Shown: one piece after another, positions 1-10,981 of the stretch
Numbering within the stretch: the stretch's first letter is position 1
Layout of the letters: every line of letters begins with the position of its first letter
NCBI GenBank assembly: GCA_021397845.1
Contig: CM038052.1
Span: 132,251,854-132,315,853, forward strand
Origin: Areca catechu
Lineage: Eukaryota; Streptophyta; Magnoliopsida; Arecales; Arecaceae
Length of the DNA stretch: 64,000 bases
Reading direction: 5' to 3'
Notes under the pieces: model-generated
Databases searched by the model: none
What the model saw: only the letters and a program-made list of their open reading frames with translations
What the model was told of the DNA's origin: nothing
Program-made: the position numbers and the translations under genes

Positions 1-806
1 TAGAAAGTGTTTTGTGCCTCTTGGAATTCTTTTTCTCCTATCTCTATCTAGTTTTTGGTTTGTGGATTTGATTTAATGTTTGTCCTAATTCTAAATAAGA
101 AGGGATTCTAGGAGAGAAAGAATTGTGATATGTGGCATAAAAAAATAGTAGAGTGGTGGGTGCATAATACAAGGGGTTGTTTCGGTTTTAATGTGAGATG
201 AGATCTTAAATACAACCGCCCATCCTTCTTGTTTTTCACTGATCACAAATATAAAAGAGAGGGATAAAAGATCACCCTTCTTAATACTCCTCTCGATTTT
301 GATTGAAAGGGTTCAGTTCAAAAAAAAAAAATTATTCTCCCTTGATTTCTTGAGAAGAGATCTATTTTTATTTTTGGATTTCTTGAGTAAAGAAAAAAGA
401 AAGAAAGATTTGATCCAATTATCGAAGCGAGGCCTGCAAGGTGCTAGCACTTTGATAATCTTGGAACTTCAATCAGGCCATCTCCTTGTATATACCAGCA
501 TAGGCCAAGGCTGGGCACATGTGCAGCTTTAACGTGATCCAGGGGTTTTCCCCAGATTCAATCCGATGACTCCAGCGGAACCTGGGACTTTCCTCAGATT
601 CGATTCGATGAAGATGGAGTAGTACAATAGGTATGTGAATTTAATCTACTCAATAATTTTAGTTTTATATGTAGATCTATATTATATATTCATGGTCTTT
701 TATGCATACTTAGATTAGGTTTTTACTTCTACTGTAATTAATTTGATTAATTAATTTTTTTGAAAATCTCATATGCAACCTGGGGATCATCAGAATATTC
801 CTAACA
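1..806 (+). mobile_element. Probable LTR, 3' part (window edge)
   Basis: This stretch reads like the downstream part of a plant LTR. It has a TATA-like region near 246-262 (ATATAAAAG), a pyrimidine/purine-rich leader and a stretch resembling the usual end of plant copia LTRs, and it ends with CTAACA at 801-806. Directly after it, gypsy gag coding on the minus strand continues, so the LTR end probably marks an insertion into that gag. The left part lies outside the window, so neither the TSD nor the partner LTR can be checked. The 77-codon open frame at 299-532 has no recognisable domain and is not called. Assignment is by general resemblance only. Confidence 0.35.
536..611. repeat. Two diverged copies of a 34-bp unit
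   Basis: Copies at 536-569 and 578-611 share the frame GA-CC-GGG---TTCC-CAGATTC-AT-CGATGA, with a period of 42 bp. This is a small local tandem duplication inside the LTR-like segment. Confidence 0.5.
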
Positions 807-2195
807 GAGGCCATGGTCCCGGTGGAAGAGACAGTACTTGCTTTTATTGTGGGAGTTCAAAGGCTTTATCGGATAAGGCCTTCATAAATACTGCTTCCCT
901 TCTATCTCCATGAGGATTTTAGATCTAGGGGCGAGGAGATGAGTGTAGCTGGAGTGTAGCTTTCAACAGGGTTCCTTGGCTTGGAACTCTATCGGCGGGA
1001 TGATTTGGGCTTCTTGGATTGGGCTACATTGGGCTCCCCTTGGGCTTACTTCTTCCTTAACTTTTTATCAATCTCTTGCCAAGTAAAAGCTCCTTCATCC
1101 ACGTGAATGCACTTGTATGCACAGGCTAGCATTTTTGAATAAGACTTAGAAGAAGTCTTATCCACCGAGTAGTTGAAGCGAGAGGTGTGGAGTCCTTTTT
1201 TCAGGGCTTGCATGGCCACAAACTCGTCCAGATGGTAGATTTCTTACGTGGCCACCTTGAGGTGGGCCACGTAGTTTTCAGAGACTCTTTGTCTTGCTAG
1301 AAGAAGAAGAGATTGTTAGCCTCTTATAATATCTTTTGACTAGCATTGGAGTGTGCCACAAACTTCCTTTCTAGTTGTTTGAAGGAGTCAATACTCCTCA
1401 GCTTGAGTCAGAAATACTATGCTTGGGTAATCTTGTGAAGAGTGGCTAAAAAGGCAATGCAGAGTAGAATATCGGAGGTACTCTAAATTCTCATAAGAAC
1501 CTTATAGCTCTCTAGATGATCCAGCAGGTTGGAGATACCGTCATAAGGCTCTAGCTAGGATATCTTGAACTAACTAGGGATCTATTCTTCCAGAATGCAT
1601 TGGGAAAGAGGGGGCAAGTGCGGAACTTAGTTAGGCTTTTGCTCTCTCTAAAGATCAACAAGTCGGCAATTGATCTCGCATAGCTTGTGATCATAGTCAT
1701 CGAGATATTGTTCGGCCAGTTGCCAAATAACCTCATTGATAGACCCCTCCTGGGAGGACTTGGATGATGACTCGGACAAAGATCAGGGATGCTTCTCCTG
1801 CTTTGACTCTTTCCCGGGTCATCACTCCGTTGGCTTGGGGCTTTCATGGTGCAGTGTAGAAGATCGTGACTGTGGGATGGTTCATTGATGAGAGGACCTT
1901 CCTCTAGGAGATCAGCAGCTTCCTTGACGAGATGAAAGGGATTGCAATTGATGGAAAGTCTGTCGGCATGAAGATCTCCACTGGGGAGATTGATGACTAG
2001 GATAAGTAGCAACGATGGGACTGGTTGGGATCTCCTATTGCTACCGCCTTCCCGTGGGCTATTCTGTTGCAGATCTACACCATTGAGATAAGCATCTGAA
2101 CCTGCTACATTAGGGTGGCGAGCAGCTCCTGCTGGATCATTGGAAGTGGAGGTGGAGGAGCGAGAAGTTCCATGGTTGAGGTGGGTCATTCATCA
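807..2195 (-). pseudogene. Ty3/gypsy gag, Tat-type, decayed
   Basis: Read on the minus strand, this is the capsid-type gag of a Ty3/gypsy element. The N-terminal part is open for 212 codons (2189-1551). The Retrotrans_gag core follows in shifted frames around 1500-1060, with segments such as YVAHLKVAT, HLDEFVAMQALKKGL and SYSKMLACAYKCIHVDEG. Further on come ILMEIEGKQYL and KYCLFHRDHG near 910-800, which is the conserved gag C-terminal stretch of Tat/Athila-clade elements. Several stops and frameshifts interrupt it. The LTR at 2458-3204 lies upstream in the sense direction. No protease or polymerase remains, because the sequence is cut at 806. Family identification is from remembered motif patterns. 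Confidence 0.7.
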
Positions 2196-2457
2196 CGGCA
2201 AGGAGAGTGGTTAGTGCGATTAACGGAGCATCTTGCACATGCGTGGTCACCTCGATAGCTTTAAACTCCAGGAACTTGATGCTTGTTTGTTCCTCTTCCT
2301 AGCATGCCAATCTATTATCATCAAATCACTCTTTTCTGGGCTACAACAGTGCTTGAGGGTCTTCTAGTTTTCTCTATTGAGGATGGAAAACTATTCGTAG
2401 GTGCTCCACCATGGGAGCTTGCAAGAACATTTTTGACTGGAGATAATTGACAGGGAG

Positions 2458-3204
2458 TCCTCTGATGCTTAAGTCAGTGAAAAGAATGAGATGGGCTATA
2501 GCAGCTAGAGCTAAGAGCTAAGAGCTAAGAAAGAAGATTGAGCGTGAGAGTGGTAGAGATGAGTTGCCTTCGTTAAGGGTCTCGCATACCAATTTATAGA
2601 GTTACATAGAATAACAAAATGCCGTTAGAAAGGTGGCCTTCTTTAATAGGTGTAACATATTTCTAGTAGTTGTTGGGATTTTGTTTCATACAATCTTTTT
2701 CATTAGTTTCTTTTTTGTTAGGATATTCTATTAGGATCTTGCTCCCCACGAACTTGTCTACTATGATCCTGCTTGCCATGATCTCTGTTAAGATAGCTGG
2801 GATTAGCTGTTATCACTTACTCGGATGTCATGGATCCTAAGTATCAAGGTGACTAAATTCGTCTATTGCTAAGAAAGAGAACTCTGTCGAGGGAAGAACC
2901 TTGCCAAGAGTGAAGGGGCCTTGACATTGCACTCTAGCATATCCGACTAAGTTTGGAAGTTGTCGGTCCCGAGTAAGTACTCAGTAGATAGCATGAAAGA
3001 ATGTCGATCGGATCCGATTGAGTATAGTCTCTCGATATAAGATATCGAAGATAGTCAGTGTAATGATTGAATTGATCGTCTCCTTCTTAACCGATGGTGT
3101 AATCGCTCTTTGATTGTTTGGTAGGCGAGTCTGTTTTAGTCGGTGATTAAGTAGGTATCTTGAGATCGAATAGATAGTCACCATAACAGGGGTTGTCCCA
3201 ATCA
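2458..3204 (-). mobile_element. 5' LTR of the Tat-type gypsy element
   Basis: On the plus strand this begins TGACAGGGAG and ends CCCAATCA, so on the minus strand it reads TGATTGGG to CTGTCA, with the TG/CA termini of an LTR. It lies just upstream (minus-strand sense) of the gag fragment. A TATA-type motif reads CTATAAATTGG on the minus strand around 2590-2600. It carries a triplicated GAGCTAA unit near 2511-2530. The second LTR is not present, so the borders are estimates and the TSD cannot be confirmed. Confidence 0.45.
2590..2600 (-). promoter_or_regulatory. TATA box of the Tat-type LTR
   Basis: The minus strand reads CTCTATAAATTGG, a good match to plant TATA boxes, inside the LTR and pointing toward gag. 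Inferred from motif and position only. Confidence 0.4.
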
Positions 3205-3249
3205 TCCTATTTCATTTCTAGAGAAAACAAGACCAAGATAGAAACATGA

Positions 3250-3455
3250 CTCTAGAGGATGGAAAGACGGAAAAGGGAAAAATAGTAATATGAAAGAAGA
3301 GAAGGATGGAAGCAAAGAAGCATGGAGGCAAAAGAAAAAAGAAAAAAAAGGAAGAAAACAAAAGAAAAGAAGAAAAAAGAAAAGGAAACAAAGGGAGAAG
3401 AAAAGAAGGGTAAGAAAGAAGAAAAAGATAAAAAAAAATTAAGGGAAAGAGACCA
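3250..3455. repeat. Purine-rich (GA/A) low-complexity tract
   Basis: About 200 bp composed almost wholly of A and G on the plus strand. An open frame through it (3322-3516) gives only Lys/Glu repeats, which is expected from composition and is not a gene. It lies in what would be intron 2 of the MATE fragment. Confidence 0.8.
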
Positions 3456-3688
3456 AGGTACCTATCCGGCAGGATGGAGCGGAACAGTGGGGAGTCTTCT
3501 TCCCGTAAGAAATTGAGACAACCCAGTCCCTTGGAATTTAAAATCTTGGCATAAAGACATTAATCTACCAACGAAGATTCAGTGAAATGAGAAGCATTCA
3601 CGTATAAAAAAATTGACATACATTTCATAACGAAACTTGAGATGACCAAAGAGCCACATTGAGAAAATATAAAGGCGAAGGAACAAAC

Positions 3689-4550
3689 CTAATCGGCCAA
3701 TGAAAGCAGTGTCAACTAGTGAAGCCAATGGGTCAGCTGCTAATGCCAATGCAGCAGGGACAGCGATCCGCGTTACCTCCAACCCCAGCTCATCCAACTT
3801 GTAGACACATCTGGAAAGCCAATTGTGGATTAATCAAGCATTAGCTCAAACTACCTAGCCCAGAAAAGTGAAGAATCAAAGGTGTCCTATAAAACCCGGA
3901 TCCTTGAAATTGCAGAAAAAATGTCACAGATGCAACATATAAAAATTATCTAAATCATTCAAGTTTTATCCGGTTACCTACAGTCCTATTCGTATGTAAT
4001 ACTAATTAATCTCAGATATGTGCTGATTCTGGACTAGTGACTATTATTACACATTACTTTTTCAGAACTCAGCACTCATTTCCTTAAATAATCCATGTCT
4101 AGGAAAGCATAAATATATATATATATATAGGCATGCAATTGTTAAATTTCCACTAAAAAGTAAAAAGTATCGAAAGTAGCAACAAAACCAAGTGATACCT
4201 TATGTTCATGAAAATATATGAAGGCCTGCCTTCTTTGGTTTCCTCGGTGTTGATGTCAACTCCTCCTCTTCGGTGTCCTCGTCATTCATTCCATCCTTTG
4301 GTCCATCCATGGAACTCGTGGTTCCATCCATACGATCAGGGATGGTAATTTGCCTGTTTGGTGTACTAGGGGTAATTTCGTTCGATACATCTAAGAAATC
4401 CTTAGTGCCCTCTAAAGGAACCGGGATAGAGATCTTGTTTTCTGGTGCACTTGCAGTGGTTTCCTTCAGTACATCCGAGGAATCATTCATGCACTTTGCT
4501 GGGACCAGGATAGCAATCTGCTTTGATGCACTTGGTTTGTCTTCCATCAA
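3689..4550 (-). pseudogene. MATE transporter fragment (DTX42/FRD3-like), exons 1-2
   Basis: Exon 2 is 3810-3689. Its translation CVYKLDELGLEVTRIAVPAA continues to LASLVDTAFIGRLG and closely matches the first transmembrane region of the plant MATE group that exports citrate (FRD3, DTX42/43). It is flanked by an acceptor (ctttccag) and a donor (AG|GTTTGT). Exon 1 is 4550-4199, starting MMEDKPSASKQ, acidic and Pro/Thr-rich, and ends at donor AG|GTATCA; intron 1 is 388 nt. The exon 1 frame hits TGA just after KKAGLHIFS, about 20 nt before the donor. The next frame there reads SYIFMNIR and joins exon 2 in phase, so one base seems to be missing in the T-run near 4211-4214. No later MATE exon is found leftward, where a gypsy LTR and purine tract lie. 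The fragment is likely dead, or a sequencing error sits in a truncated gene. Confidence 0.75.
4113..4129. repeat. (AT)n microsatellite
   Basis: About eight AT units within intron 1 of the MATE fragment. A simple repeat, possibly polymorphic. Confidence 0.9.
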
Positions 4551-5109
4551 TCATAATCCTCTCCAGCAAACAACAATTTTCCTAGGATTGGGATGCCTTC
4601 GTCCTCAGCAATGAGCTACTTGAAGAACATGTGCTGAAGGACTACCAACCTTCGCCAGGTGTGGCAGGGAACCCTATATCATTAGAGGAGTGGATATGAA
4701 AGAGATAGGAAACAGATACTTCGCAGAATTCAGAAGAGGGTCAAAGATGTCATGTGGAATCAGCTTCCCGTAAGCAGCTAATAGATGAGAACATATACTA
4801 ATAATTTCTGGCATAAACTGAGGCCAGATACGCCTTCCGGGTTCCATAGCTTTGGCAACCGGTCTCAACTCCATGGTTTTTGTATGTATGCTCCAAAAAA
4901 AAAAAGAAACATCAGACAGCAATGCCTGTCCCTATAAGCCTCCCTCCGCTAGGTGAGCGGCTATTTCCTCGAACATGCTGTCTACCGAGCGTACCATAAC
5001 GTAAAATATTGATGGAAGAAGGGGCAATATATTTCAGTTTAAAAACCAACCTATTGGCTCGGTCCTCTAACCACCAGTGCAATATAGATTATCGAACTTG
5101 CTTTTTATG
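4551..5109. other. Upstream flank of MATE fragment, no gene seen
   Basis: This is the 5' side of the MATE fragment on the minus strand. An 82-codon open frame at 4922-4674 (minus) has no domain I recognise and could be 5' UTR or upstream DNA. No convincing promoter or additional exon was found. Confidence 0.4.
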
Positions 5110-5815
5110 CTGGCTTAAAGAAAGGTGGAATTCGTTATATATCATCCCTGTATAAAATTAAAAAATAAAAAAAAATCACTCTACCTAATTGAATCATTAA
5201 ATCCATATTTTTAATATATGTTTAATACTACAACTTTTATTTAGTTTTTCAAATGATAAAAATATATTTTTTATAAAAATATTTAATATTTTGACCAAAA
5301 TCTTGCAATCAAATTATGACATTCTACGATAAATTATATATTTTTTTAAAATAAAAATTATAAAAAATAATATTTTTATTATTAAAAATTTTATTTTACT
5401 ATTTTATTTAAACTTTATAATAAAAAATATATTTTTTTAAAATTATAACATCCTGTGATCCACTTAAATAAAATTAAACTTTCTGAAAAGATATTTTAGT
5501 TATAAAAAATATCTTTTATTTTTATAATTTTTTATTTCTAAGAAATTATAATTTGATTATAGATAACATGATATTATTAAAGTATTTATAATTTTTTATG
5601 AAAAAATATTTTATTATTCAAATTTTAAATAAAAAATTAAAATAAAAATTTTAATAATAAAAATAGTTTTTTATAATTTATTATTTCAAAAATTATAATT
5701 TGGTCAAAGATAATTAGTCATAGAATGTCGTAATATGATCATAAAATATTATAATTAAAATTTTATTTTTTTAACCATTTTATATAAAAAATTCTTAGAC
5801 AAAACTATCACATCT
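5110..5815. repeat. AT-rich fold-back-like segment (MITE-like?)
   Basis: About 700 bp of extreme AT content. Related sequences occur in inverted orientation: around 5295-5345 (TTTTGACCAAAA, TATGACATTCTAC) and around 5700-5745 (TTTGGTCAAAGA, CATAGAATGTCG). Interleaved blocks of AAAAATA/TATTTTT also mirror each other. This suggests a large degenerate hairpin such as a MITE, but AT-rich DNA gives chance palindromes. No clean terminal repeat or TSD was identified. Confidence 0.35.
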
Positions 5816-6296
5816 CCTATTTAAAAATGCCTTCCCCGTATATGCCTCCCACAACAAATGTCCACGATGGGCTTGCACAAATGCTCGTGTCATGTGATAT
5901 TATACAAAGTATATCATATACAAATTCAGAATGCGATGGAGCAAGAGACCGCCGATTGCAACTAAAAGTAGTCGAAAGTCAGTTCCCGATCCGGTTGGTG
6001 CAAAAGATTAATTTTAAGTCTTTGTGACGGACTTTACCCCCGAAAAAAGAAGAATGTGACGCGAAGCAAAGCGACAACGACAAGCAATTCCGAGAGATCG
6101 TTGCATGGGGATAATTTATGCAGTACGGACAGTGGAAGATCAACCTTGCTCCATTCGGGGAAGGTGGATTCCTTTCCGAGGTTCTATGTAATTAGTCCAT
6201 CATAGGTTATTAGACCGGCTTAGCTTGAGCTTATTGTTAAGCCAAGATACCCAACTATATATCTGTAGACACTCTTATTTAGATATGGTTTTGGTT
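5816..6296. other. Unassigned sequence, no gene seen
   Basis: Normal-composition DNA between the AT-rich segment and the SINE. An open frame of 66 codons (5827-6027) has no recognisable features. I see no repeat or RNA gene. Confidence 0.4.
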
Positions 6297-6329
6297 AAAG
6301 ATAAATTACAACGCCACTGGCGCGTGACA

Positions 6330-6363
6330 CAGCTGATTGTGAAACTTTCTTCACAATCAGCTG
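6330..6363. repeat. Perfect 14-bp-arm hairpin inside SINE
   Basis: Arms CAGCTGATTGTGAA and TTCACAATCAGCTG flank a 6-nt loop (ACTTTC). It sits between the expected A box and the B box and could shape the SINE RNA. Confidence 0.9.
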
Positions 6364-6368
6364 GCAGG

Positions 6369-6378
6369 GGTTCGAGCC
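6369..6378 (+). promoter_or_regulatory. Pol III B box of the SINE
   Basis: GGTTCGAGCC matches the B-box consensus GGTTCGANNCC exactly. A degenerate A box could lie near 6318-6328 (TGGCGCGTGAC). Confidence 0.7.
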
Positions 6379-6557
6379 TCGATTTGGACATATTTCGATA
6401 AAAAAGTATGGGGGTAAAATAATAAAAAGAGAAAATTAGTAACATAATCCTGGAGCTCCTGTTGGCTGGTAGTAGTGAAAAAGTTAGGGATATATAATAA
6501 ATCCCGTTCACTCGGCTGACGCCAGTAGTAGTCAGGTTGGCGTACTCACCTTCGGAT

Positions 6558-6678
6558 GGGGAACAGCTGCGGAAATTAATATGCGCCGTGTATCGAACAT
6601 TTCTTGGCTAGAGTTGGGGAACGGCTGCGGAAAAATTAATATGCGCCGTGTATCGAACATTTCTTGGCTAGAGTTGGG
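6558..6678. repeat. Tandem duplication (58 bp) inside SINE
   Basis: Two near-identical copies, 6558-6615 and 6616-6675. Each begins GGGGAAC-GCTGCGGAA and ends GGCTAGAGTT. They differ by a few bases, so the duplication is not brand new. Confidence 0.9.
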
Positions 6679-6841
6679 GGACCGTCTGGGGGTGGCCACG
6701 CCCGAGGTCTAACTCCTCTCTCTTTTGTTTTACCAAAAAAAAAGATAAATTATAATAGTATAAATCACGTATCACTAGCATGATGTGATTGGATTTCACT
6801 AGAATCAGCCGCGTCATACACCATTAATGCACCGCTTACAT

Positions 6842-6855
6842 TGTTTTTTTTTTTT
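6842..6855 (-). other. Poly(A) tail of the LINE
   Basis: A run of T with one break near its start on the plus strand, following minus-strand TTCATC. It marks the 3' end of the LINE, as expected for target-primed reverse transcription. Confidence 0.85.
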
Positions 6856-6913
6856 GATGAACGGATAAATATATTAGAAAATTATCGTGGAACAGGTACA
6901 ACTGAAACTATTC

Positions 6914-9900
6914 GCTAACAAAATATCTCTAAACTATACAGGCATATCATAAAGAAAAGAGCAGACAAATGTCCTGAGTGATGCGCCACGAAGGAAACCA
7001 CCCAATTCGCAACCGAGTTGGCTTCTCGATAATATGACGAACAATAAGTCCAGAGCAGTCCCGAAGCAACAGAGCAATGTTCTGTAGAAGAGGCAGGGTA
7101 GGAGTCCCTCTGAGAGCACTTTGGATCCATAATATGACCATCGAGGAGTCGCCTTCTATAATAAGGCGATCCAAGTGTAGGGTCGTTTTGGCATATCTGA
7201 TACCCATCCATGCTCCATAAAGCTCTGCTGATGGGACAGTCTGCTCCAGGAGATGGCTACCTCCCATGGCAAGAAAGCCGATTCCCGAGGCCCGAATGAC
7301 AAATCCAGCCCCAGCATTGGGCCCTATGACACTCCCATCAAAGTTAATAGTAGCATAAGTCGGAGGTGGGGGCTCCCAGGAGACAAGAACTCGATGAGGC
7401 ATTCGAAGAGCAGAACCGAAACCCCAGGTCTCCGACGAATCTACCACATACCCTGATACTCCATATCTTGGGCCCTAGCCCTCTCCACAATAAATCTGGT
7501 CGAACAAGTATCAGACATGAAGACCATTGCATTCTGGGTGATCCAGAGATGGTAAGTCATATAAACCAAGAACCCCCGCGATGCAGTAGCAAGAGGAGAG
7601 CGAAGGGTGTGAAGGAAAGTGTCAACTACATCCTCACCTATATAGATGAGGGATCTATACCCTGCCACAAACCAAACATGCCAAGCTCTCAAACAGAGGA
7701 TAAGAGTGTGGGCCACAGACTCCTCGGGAGCAGCACAAACCGGGCAAGAGGGAGGAAGGTGCAAGCCACGAGTGCTCAAAAGGGATCTCGTAGGTAATCG
7801 CCGCCAAGCCACCTTCCGGATAAATAGATGCACTCGAGGGTGCACTGGAAGAGTCCAAATCCACCCTGCCTGTACTCCCCTCTACTGCACCGGACAGTAG
7901 ATGGAGTAGAGATTCGACAGAGGAGCAGAGGGGGAAGACAAAGACCCCCAAACTCTCGTGTCCTGGCAAGACGATACCGGGAGAGTGATAGAGAGAATCC
8001 TTTCCATCAGGAATTTTTCAAAGTAAGTAGATAGCAGAGTATGATCCCAGGTCTGGACCCCAGAGACAATGAAATTGTTGACCAACATGGAAGGTGGCAG
8101 GTCTGGGGATAAAAAGGTGGGCCATCTGTCAAGAGATATATCTACGATCCACGCATCTGACAAGGCTCTGATCGATGTCCCATCCCCAACCATCCATCTG
8201 ATATGGTCAATGACACCTGGAGTCCTCCTCCTAATCTCCCTCTAGATAGCAAACCCTCGAGAGAGCGTAGAGAAGTCACCCCTCTTAGAGAACAGACATC
8301 ATATCTGGCTCGCATAAAGGAAGCCTACAAACTATCAGGATCTAATAATAGTCTGGTAGCATGATGAGCCAATAACGCCTCCCTTGTAATAGCAAGTGAA
8401 TGGATACCCAGTCCACCATCTCGTACAAGTTGGCACATCGATTGCCATCCCACCAGGTTGATACCCCTGGGAGTAGCACTGGACCGCCAAAGGAATGCCC
8501 GAAGGATCTGTTCTACCTTGTCCCACCATCATCAGGAATATAGCATTGGCTAAATGGTATATTGGTAAAGAGGTGAACACCGATCTGATCAGAGTAAGTC
8601 TACCCATAGCCGATAGAACCCTGCCCTATTAGCCTTCCAGCCTATCCTGCACAGCCTGCACTAAAACATGCGAGTCCGCCCTATTGAGCCAACCACCAGA
8701 AATAGGGACTCACAGATAGTGGATGGGGCCATCCCTCTCCCTGATCCCCAGATAGAAATAATCTGACTACGCGTGTGAGCCGTAGTCTTCAGAGAAAAAT
8801 GTACCTCCGACTTCACCAAATTGACCCTCTAACCAGAAGAAAGACAATATGCCATAATGACACTCTTGAATCCCCGAACCGAGGCCTCAGATGCCCTTCC
8901 TAGAAGTAAGCAGTCATATGCAAAAAGAAGGTACGAGATCGGGAATACTATAGGGGCTGCAACGAAGGGATGTATAGTCGATGCCCGAACAGCATCTCGC
9001 AAAGTCCGTAAGAAGGAGTCAGCTATAATAAAAACAAGTAAGGGAATAGCGGACAATCTTGTCGGAGGTCGATTGTAGAATGAAAATACTCCGAGGGAGA
9101 TCCCTTAATAAGAATAGAGAAGGATGGGCTCATGATGCATGCCATGATCCGAGAAATCCACTAGGGATGGAACCCAAAATCATGCAGAGACCGGTCGACG
9201 AAGCTCCACCGTACTCGGTCATACGCCATTTCCATATCCAACTTGATTGCCATAGAGCAGACATGGCAGATGCCTGGTGTATATCATGCATAAACTCCTG
9301 AGCAAGCAGGACATTGTCAGAAGTGCCCCTCCCCCTAATAAAAGCCCCCTGCTCTGGAGAGATGATACTTGGAAGAATATCCCTCATCCTCCTGGCCAAC
9401 AATTTAGCACAAAGTTTATACAAAGTACCACACAGGCTGATAGGTCTGAAGTGGGATGGATAAGAAGGCTGAAGATGCTTAGGGATGAGAGTGACATGAG
9501 TCTGCTTCCATCTATCCAGCATCTGACCAGTAGAGAATAAGGCTTGCATAACCAGGTAACCTTCGATCTAACAATTCCCTAATAACTTTGAAAAATAGGG
9601 GAGGAAACCTATCAGGATCCAGAGCTTTATCCTCAGCCAAGGACCAGAGCACCTCTCTCACACCTCTGCCTCAAACATATGGGCAATAAGCCCATCATTC
9701 TGGTGCTGAGAAACACATCTCTGAGGAGCAGACACCTGGATATAAGGAGGATCACCATCCTCCAACCTCCATTTGGACATGAAAAAATAATGAATCTTCT
9801 ACATGATGCTCTGCTCATCATCAATCCAGTGGCACTCATCAGACTTGAGTGCCACAATCTAGTTCCTGTGTCTCCTGACAAGGGTAGCTTGATGGAAGAA

Positions 9901-10981
9901 TGAGAATTTCTATCTTCCTAAGCCAGCCACTGGATCCTGGATTTCTACCTCCACATAGTCTCTTACTGAGCCAGTAGAGAATTATAGGAAGCCAGACTAG
10001 CCCACAAGGAGAAAAGATCTTCGTCATTCAGACCCCCCTCTCTATCCTCCATCACCTAGAAGTCATGGATGATCTTCTCCATCTCCCCTAGTCTAGAAAA
10101 AGTATTGCCCACCTCTTCTTTATTCCATCTTCTCAAGTGACGTTTGAGAAGTTCCAGTCTCCGATTGATCCAGTACTGAGCATTACCCATGATAAGAATT
10201 CTCCAAACCTCCCTGACCACCTCCCAAGAACTTGGATAAGATAGCTAAATTCTTTCAAACCTAAAAGGCACCTGGATGGGAGAGAGAGGAGAGGTAGTCA
10301 TAGAATGGGACAATGATCAGAAGCCACCTTATAAAGATGGCGCACCATGAATTTGGGGTGCAGGTGAAGCCAGCCCATTGTTGCCACAACTCTATCTAGC
10401 CTCTCTCAAACCTTGGCCCTTCCCACTCTGTTGTTACACCACGTAAACCTGGATCCCACAAACCCCATGTCCACCAGGCCATTGGAATCTAGAAATTGGT
10501 TGAATTCCCTGGTAGCTACATTTTGAGAAAGTGCTTGCCCCCTCTCTTCTCCTCCTTAATAATATAGTTGAAATCCCCATAACAACCATCGAGAACCCCT
10601 GATTGATCAACCTTGACATTTCATTCCATAGATACCCTTCTCTCCTTGTAGCGGGTACTGGCATAGATGCCAGAGAGGATCTAGGAAGGACCATTATCTT
10701 CATGATTACCATAATCATATTCTGAGCACACCGATGAAACACATCAATTCTGGTGACAGTTCTGTCCCAGGCAATCACAATACCTCTTGATAAACCCCTA
10801 GCATCAACAGCATAAAAATCTCAATTCTTGGAAGATAGAGGCGAATCTTCTGCACAGAAGATCCAGCCAACCGAGTCTCCAAAATCAAGCAAACATCATG
10901 ATGATTTACAAATTTATTCTACGAAAAGGTGAAGCAAAGGAGGGTTTCCCTCCCCCTAGTATTCCAAGAAAGGATCTTCAT
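6914..10981 (-). pseudogene. LINE ORF2: endonuclease, RT, zf-RVT, RNase H
   Basis: The start is placed at the ATG at 10981, reading MKILSWNTRG, the typical start of the plant L1 endonuclease. Endonuclease pieces follow to about 10000 (DVCLILETRLAGSS, then ARGLSRGIVIAWDR, then INQGFSMVVMG before FN). RT spans about 9550-8300, with LIPKHLQPSYPSHFRPISLC, then SPEQGAFIRGRGTSDN-LLAQE; the catalytic box reads LLFAYDCLLL instead of FADD. zf-RVT is at 7845-7441 (VAWRRLPTR, CPVCAAPEESVAHTLILC). RNase H is at 7450-6915 (INFDGSV, AELYGAWMGIRYA, EGDSS, then in a shifted frame ANWVVSFVAHHSG). The protein would nick DNA and copy the LINE RNA, but stops and frameshifts throughout make it a pseudogene. About 1,350 codons, normal for plant L1. 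Confidence 0.88.

Larger units (their letters stand above)
6297..6755 (+). mobile_element. tRNA-type SINE with TSD
   Basis: The body is about 6312-6740, flanked by a 15-bp TSD: AAAGATAAATTACAA (6297-6311) and AAAGATAAATTATAA (6741-6755), one mismatch. The 5' region contains a perfect pol III B box (GGTTCGAGCC, 6369-6378) at the expected distance from the start. The 3' end is a pyrimidine-rich stretch, then TTTTACC and an A run. SINEs have no protein and move using LINE enzymes. An internal 58-bp duplication and a perfect hairpin are unusual additions. Element type is well supported by TSD, B box and A-tail; family name is unknown. Confidence 0.8.

Noticed and set aside
3322..3516. Lys/Glu-rich 64-codon frame
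   Set aside because: Produced by the purine-rich tract; no domain and no gene signals.
4273..4614. 113-codon open frame on the plus strand
   Set aside because: It is the opposite strand of MATE exon 1, whose minus-strand reading joins in phase to a recognisable MATE exon.
4674..4922. 82-codon minus frame upstream of MATE exon 1
   Set aside because: No similarity I recognise, no splice context tying it to MATE; left as unassigned.
6312..6390. Functional tRNA gene
   Set aside because: B box is present, but no cloverleaf can be drawn and the segment is the head of a SINE with TSD and A-tail.
6827..6841. LINE target-site duplication
   Set aside because: The sequence next to the poly-A has no convincing match at the LINE 5' end near 47590.
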